Source: Haematococcus lacustris
Lineage: Eukaryota; Chlorophyta; Chlorophyceae; Chlamydomonadales; Haematococcaceae
DNA length: 64,000 nucleotides
Assembly: GCA_030144725.1 (NCBI GenBank)
Contig: JASKMD010000025.1
Span: 4,941,471 to 5,005,470 of the forward strand
Reading direction: 5' to 3'
Positions 59,150-64,000 of the stretch are shown here, one piece after another (the first letter of the stretch is position 1; every line of letters starts with the position of its first letter). The notes under the pieces were generated by a model. It was not told the origin of the DNA, did no database searches, and saw only the letters and a list, made by a program, of their open reading frames with translations. Position numbers and translations under genes: made by a program.

Positions 59150-59905
59150 CAGATAACATCGCAGCCAGGCAGCTACTTTCGCATGCCACATCGCAGCCAG
59201 GCAGCCACACTGCAGCCAGGCAGCCACACTGCAGCCAGGCAGCCACATCTCAGCGGCTAGCCTCCCAGCCATTTTGCAGCCACGTAGCAGAGTACTTCGC
59301 AGCCCCTCTCGCACGCAGCTAGCAGCAGCTAGCCTAGTAGATCTAGCAGACGTAGCAGCCACCCACCCAGATCGCAACGCAATACATCGCAACGCAGTGC
59401 AACGCAGCCCACGCAACGAGCAAGCGACGTAGTCTACTTTGACCCACCTCTCTGCCTTTGACATGTCGAAACCACCATCTCCGAGCCTGTCCTTCCACAT
59501 CAGCTCCTACATCTACATCCTCTGTTGGTGAGTGCATCTTGTACCCACCATATATTGCTCCTCCCTTGACAACTTGTCACCCTTTGTTTCGCAGGTCCTT
59601 CCACATCCCTTTACCCTCCTTCCTCCTTCAATCCCCTTCCCTGTAACCCCCCCGCCCCTCCCTCCCTCCCTCCCTCCCTACCCTCCCCACCTTCACCACC
59701 TTGTACCCTCCCCATTGCAGCCCGGCCCACTACAAAGGTAAGAGCCAACTGGGATGGAGCATGGAGGAGCACAGAAGAGCACGGAGCAAGCGGTGAGTGG
59801 CCACCCCTTGCCGTTTAGTGGTCCTCATTTCACAGCCTACACAGCTAGCATGTGCCGTGTTTGCTGCAGGTCTGACGAAGTTTGCAGCAGGTCTGAGGGA
59901 CCCTC
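59150..59905. other. Element 2 interior, homologous to element 1
   Basis: Inverse of about 49950-50370, with CAGCCAGGCAGCCAC tandem copies at 59155-59250 not present in that form in element 1. No gene recognised. Confidence 0.6.
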
Positions 59906-60022
59906 CCTCCCTCCCTCCCTCCCTCCCTCCCTCCCTCCCTCCCTCCCTCCCTCCCTCCCTCCCTCCCTCCCTCCCTCCCTCCCTCCCTCCCTCCCTCCCT
60001 CCCTCCCTCCCTCCCTCCCTCC
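59906..60022. repeat. (CCCT)n array in element 2
   Basis: About 115 bp of CCCT, the short counterpart of the 576-bp (GGGA)n in element 1. Confidence 0.97.
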
Positions 60023-60794
60023 TCTTTCTGCTAGTGAGTGGCTACAAGCTACAAGTAATGGGTGGCTTCATATGACTTGTGGCTACTGGTAAGGAATGAG
60101 TGGCTACCAGCATGTGGCTAACACCCGTTTCCTAGCTTGATCTCCTAACCCACGTGCACGCCCCTTGGCTGCAGGTCTGATGGGCACCTCCCCTCCCTAC
60201 CCCACATCCCTTTACAACCACCACCTCTCAGATTGTCAATACACTTCCTCCCGCCTCCCCTCCCTGCCTTCCCTCGAGCCTTCCTTCCTCGATCCTCCTC
60301 CCTTCTCCCCATCACCTCCCAAGCAACCTCCCCCCTTCTCCCTGTCACCTCCCCCTGACATCCCAGCCCCCTCCCTTACCCAAGCAGCCAGAAGAGAGCC
60401 CACCCCACCCTTGACGCTCCACCCTACTCTGGTGGGATGATCAGCCAACAACGCCGCTCAACCCGTGTGGCATAGAGGGCAGCTGCCACCCCCCAAGAGC
60501 AACAGCCCCAGACATGCAAAGCCAAGTCACATCATTGACGTGGTCTGGGGTTTGCAGGTTGTGTGATGACTACAACAGTAGTGCAATAGCAACGATGAAT
60601 GAAGTGGCATGAGGCTGACGATAGTGCAGTGGATGCTGTGGGTCACACCCTAGCCATAGGTCACACTCTGGTCATAGGTTACACACTGGCCATGGGTCAC
60701 ACACTGCATATGGTCATGCGTGCTGCAGGATATGAGAACATGATGACCATCTTTCTGAACGTCCCGTACATTGGATCGGCACTGAACAGCCTGA

Positions 60795-61250
60795 AGACCT
60801 AAACTGAACACACTGAACACCTAAACTGAACGCACTGAACATTGCACTGAACACACTGAACACAAGCACTTCCCACAGTGAACACAGCACTGAACACACT
60901 GAACACTAAACTGAATACACTGAACCATGCACTGAATACACTGAACCCTAGCACTGAATACACTGAACCATGCACTGAACACACTGAACCCTAGCACTGA
61001 ATACACTGAACCATGCACTGATACACTGAACCATGCACTGAATACACTGAACCATGCACTGAATACACTGAACCATGCACTGAATACACTGAACCATGCA
61101 CTGAATACACTGAACCATGCACTGAATACACTGAACCATGCACTGAACACACTGAACCCTAGCACTGAACGCACTGAACCCTAGCACTGAACACACTGAA
61201 CCCTAGCACTGAACACACTGAACCCTAGCACTGAACACACTGAACAAAAC
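60795..61250. repeat. Subterminal CACTGAAC array, right end of element 2
   Basis: ACTGAACCATGCACTGAATAC and ACTGAACCCTAGC units, inverse of the motif orientation at 58290-58905 and running towards the terminus at 61398. Confidence 0.95.
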
Positions 61251-61398
61251 GCCACGGATCACTGAGCACCAGCCTTTGACTTTTTTGGCCTGATTACTTT
61301 TGGGTTGGATTGCTTTCATCACAAGCTACCAATGTGCAAAGTTTCAGCCCAAACGGCCAAAGTCGGTCTAGGGGCCTGGCTGCTAATTCCTACGAGTG

Positions 61399-62285
61399 GC
61401 ACCTAGCTCTTAAGTCAGCAGGCGTGGAGTGGGCTGCAAGGGCTTTCACATACTGAGCTTTGGCTTCCACCACTCGCTGCAAACTGTGCGCCGTGCTACC
61501 TGCTGTGAGCTCTAAGGCCTGGATAGCAGCAACCAACTCTCTGTCAGCTACGTGTACCTCCTCAGCCCCTGGAGCTTCCTGCAGAGTCCTAGCCTTGGTG
61601 TTCAACACCCTGATCATACCGCCAAGGGCAACCTTGAAGCTAGGCCACCACTCAATGATGTCATTACCCCTAGGGGCAAGAGCAAGTTGGGAGGCTGCCC
61701 ACCCTTGAAACTGTTGAAGGAGCACGTCATGCTTGTCAAAATGGATGCGGTGGCGAGGAAAGGGGTTGCCCTTGTGAGTCTTGGCTACTCCTGGCCTGAT
61801 ATGCATGACTACAGGTCTGTGGTCTGACACGGTGCGACAATCCACATGGCATTGCTCTACAAACTGTAGCAGGGCAGTAGGGACGAAGATCCTGTCAAGC
61901 AACCGACATCGTGCATGATGAAAGCAAGAGAAAGTGTGGGAGGTTGGGTGCTTATGCCGGTAGCAGTCTATCAGGCTGTGAGTGGTGAGCATGATGTTCA
62001 TGGCTTGTGGCACCGAGCCCGTAAAGTCAGCAATGGTGGACTGGTGGTGGGCTGTAGTGCCTCCCCCCCCCAAGTGTTGATGCTCACGAGAGTTCCTATT
62101 CCACCCAGGAAGGCAATCCCTAGCACCGTGGAAGACCATGTTCATATCCCCCAACAACACTATGTGGCTACTGGGACGGGAGTGGTGCTGAACCCATGGG
62201 CAAACGACCTCATCAAGGTACCTAGCCTGGCCGGCACCCTCACAAGGCATATACAGGCACAAGAGCGTGAGGTCATGGCCGAAGC
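61399..62285 (-). pseudogene. L1-like LINE ORF2, AP-endonuclease half, 5'-truncated
   Basis: Minus-strand frame continuous from the (GGGGC)n array to the element 2 junction. Exonuclease-endonuclease-phosphatase motifs: HIVLLGDMNMVFHG, SLIDCYRHKHP...TFSCFHH, LLDRIFVP, TVSDHRPVVMHI. It would have been fused to the RT part at 58157. The first part of the endonuclease is missing, replaced by the repeat array, so the LINE is 5'-truncated. Confidence 0.88.
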
Positions 62286-63246
62286 AGGTCAAGCCCCGCC
62301 CCGCCCCGCCCCGCCCCGCCCCGCCCCGCCCCGCCCCGCCCCGCCCCGCCCCGCCCCGCCCCGCCCCGCCCCGCCCCGCCCCGCCCCGCCCCGCCCCGCC
62401 CCGCCCCGCCCCGCCCCGCCCCGCCCCGCCCCGCCCCGCCCCGCCCCGCCCCGCCCCGCCCCGCCCCGCCCCGCCCCGCCCCGCCCCGCCCCGCCCCGCC
62501 CCGCCCCGCCCCGCCCCGCCCCGCCCCGCCCCGCCCCGCCCCGCCCCGCCCCGCCCCGCCCCGCCCCGCCCCGCCCCGCCCCGCCCCGCCCCGCCCCGCC
62601 CCGCCCCGCCCCGCCCCGCCCCGCCCCGCCCCGCCCCGCCCCGCCCCGCCCCGCCCCGCCCCGCCCCGCCCCGCCCCGCCCCGCCCCGCCCCGCCCCGCC
62701 CCGCCCCGCCCCGCCCCGCCCCGCCCCGCCCCGCCCCGCCCCGCCCCGCCCCGCCCCGCCCCGCCCCGCCCCGCCCCGCCCCGCCCCGCCCCGCCCCGCC
62801 CCGCCCCGCCCCGCCCCGCCCCGCCCCGCCCCGCCCCGCCCCGCCCCGCCCCGCCCCGCCCCGCCCCGCCCCGCCCCGCCCCGCCCCGCCCCGCCCCGCC
62901 CCGCCCCGCCCCGCCCCGCCCCGCCCCGCCCCGCCCCGCCCCGCCCCGCCCCGCCCCGCCCCGCCCCGCCCCGCCCCGCCCCGCCCCGCCCCGCCCCGCC
63001 CCGCCCCGCCCCGCCCCGCCCCGCCCCGCCCCGCCCCGCCCCGCCCCGCCCCGCCCCGCCCCGCCCCGCCCCGCCCCGCCCCGCCCCGCCCCGCCCCGCC
63101 CCGCCCCGCCCCGCCCCGCCCCGCCCCGCCCCGCCCCGCCCCGCCCCGCCCCGCCCCGCCCCGCCCCGCCCCGCCCCGCCCCGCCCCGCCCCGCCCCGCC
63201 CCGCCCCGCCCCGCCCCGCCCCGCCCCGCCCCGCCCCGCCCCGCCC
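62286..63246. repeat. (CCCCG)n pentanucleotide array, about 960 bp
   Basis: About 190 uninterrupted CCCCG units. One side is the LINE endonuclease truncation point, the other AGGGCACCGGCCCTAGGC of unit A. It gives long RPAPP and GRGGA frames, which are artefacts. Confidence 0.98.
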
Positions 63247-63863
63247 CAGGGCACCGGCCCTAGGCAAGGAGTACCCTGGCCTGGGCTTCAAGAAGATGCG
63301 TGACCGTGCACCCAGGGCTCATGCTCAACAGCCTGTAGCACCATGGTGTGTACACCAGGCACAGTCCAAGCTGTTGCTTACATGAAAGCATGAGTGTCAT
63401 GCGAAACTTCTAGCGCCCCACTTTGGAAACGAGGTGGGACCAGTGACACGTGGTGGGACCAATGACACTTTGGAAACGAGGTGGGACCAGGGACAGGAGC
63501 TGGCGCGGACACCAAGTCCGACTTCTAGATACCATAGCCCCTAGATGTAGAGGAGAGATGTGCTGACGCCCTGCCCGCTGCCACCCTTGCCCTGTCCCTG
63601 CGTAAGGAAGTGTGCTGCTATGTTATATGTGATGTCAGGTCTCAGGAGCAGGACTTTGTAGCCCCACAAACGGCTCATAGGGAACACAACTGCCCGTTCA
63701 TTTGTACCCATGATGACGGCCAAGCCCTGCAGTCGCGCACACACACCTGTCCGAGCCTGCCGCCATTGGGGATATGCTGCCAAAGGCTCTGGCATGAGCG
63801 TGTGCAGCCCAAGACAAGGTTACGACCGGCACGGTTAGCCAGCAAAAGTTGCAATAAGTACAT
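63247..63863 (+). pseudogene. Unit A, copy 3: [10 protein letters not shown] segment and LINE C-terminal relic
   Basis: Nearly identical to 53735-54352 and to the reverse of 45263-45880, from the CCCCG array to the 3' end of the tRNA. Confidence 0.75.
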
Positions 63864-63888
63864 TGCCCTCAATCGGGATCGAACCAAT

Positions 63889-63930
<42 letters not shown>

Positions 63931-63936
63931 AAGGAC
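63864..63936 (-). tRNA. tRNA-Phe(GAA), intact-looking copy
   Basis: 73 nt. Acceptor GTCCTTA pairs with TGAGGGC (7 of 7 with two G-T pairs). D arm AGCTCAGTTGGGAGAGC is an A-box match. Anticodon arm TCAGA-CTGAAGA-TCTGA has anticodon GAA. T arm ATTGG-TTCGATC-CCGAT carries the B box GGTTCGATCCC. Discriminator A. No intron. No LINE tail at its 5' end, and the flank 63937-64000 matches 44934-45000 reversed. Confidence 0.78.
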
Positions 63937-64000
63937 ACGTCGCAGGGTCACTGTGATGGTTGCAGGGAAACAGCAAGATTATAGACATAGGACAGGTCGT

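Larger units (their letters stand above)
58158..61398. mobile_element. CACTA-like TIR element 2, 3.2 kb, inserted in LINE
   Basis: Same termini (CACTCGTAGGAATTAGC) and the same inverted subterminal GTTCAGTG arrays as element 1, in the opposite orientation. It splits the minus LINE between its endonuclease part (RAR at 61399) and RT part (WQWLHEGE at 58157). Flanking trinucleotides are CCA and GCA, a 3-bp duplication with one mismatch at best. Compared with element 1 it lacks about 1.6 kb of the middle (50370-51950), so it is an internally deleted relative. Confidence 0.72.

Overview
The window looks like nuclear DNA of a repeat-rich green alga, most likely a chlamydomonadalean close to Haematococcus. 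The evidence is intron-dense genes with 30-200 nt exons, a plastid-type starch synthase, a plastid-type MATE transporter with a transit-peptide-like N-terminus, introns filled with simple-sequence arrays, and an interstitial TTAGGG array. Recalled literature puts human-type telomeres in the Haematococcus/Dunaliella lineages. No bacterial, plasmid or CRISPR structure is visible. The species call is inference.

Left part, 1-44.7 kb, single-copy genes. (1) Minus strand, off the left edge to about 8.06 kb: starch synthase, N-terminal glucosyltransferase lobe only. (2) Minus strand, 23.55-9.17 kb: voltage-gated K+ channel of the plant Shaker/EAG type with a TVGYGD filter and a C-terminal cyclic-nucleotide-binding-like domain. 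(3) Minus strand, 29.45-24.88 kb: a membrane or Golgi-type glycosyltransferase, family less certain. (4) Plus strand, 29.47 to about 32.4 kb: truncated (2/2) haemoglobin with a long N-terminal extension, head-to-head with (3). (5) Minus strand, 43.89-35.49 kb: plastid-type MATE exporter (EDS5/DTX46-like), reconstructed as 13 exons with consistent phase. (6) Plus strand, 44.07-44.73 kb: an unknown ORF divergent from (5). Introns hold large arrays (GGCA, GGGGGA, CCCCCG, GTGTG, GGGTCA, TTAGGG and others) and copies of a dispersed element called R here. One R copy is flanked by a 13-bp duplication that contains AG|GT, as expected if a transposon insertion created an intron.

Right part, 44.9-64 kb, nested transposons around tRNA-Phe-like sequences. 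An L1-like LINE (AP endonuclease, reverse transcriptase, zinc finger) is present in both orientations. Its 3' end, a CT tract, joins a tRNA-Phe sequence at the same position in two copies, one of them with a 9-bp duplication. Two related elements with CACTCGTAGGAATTAGC terminal inverted repeats, whose subterminal regions are long inverted arrays of a GTTCAGTG motif, have split the LINE copies. A 347-bp foldback element with a TA duplication sits inside one LINE. (CCCCG)n arrays mark LINE truncation points. Together these parts form a large interrupted palindrome.

Exon positions come from manual splice reading checked by reading-frame phase and family motifs. No search or RNA evidence was available.
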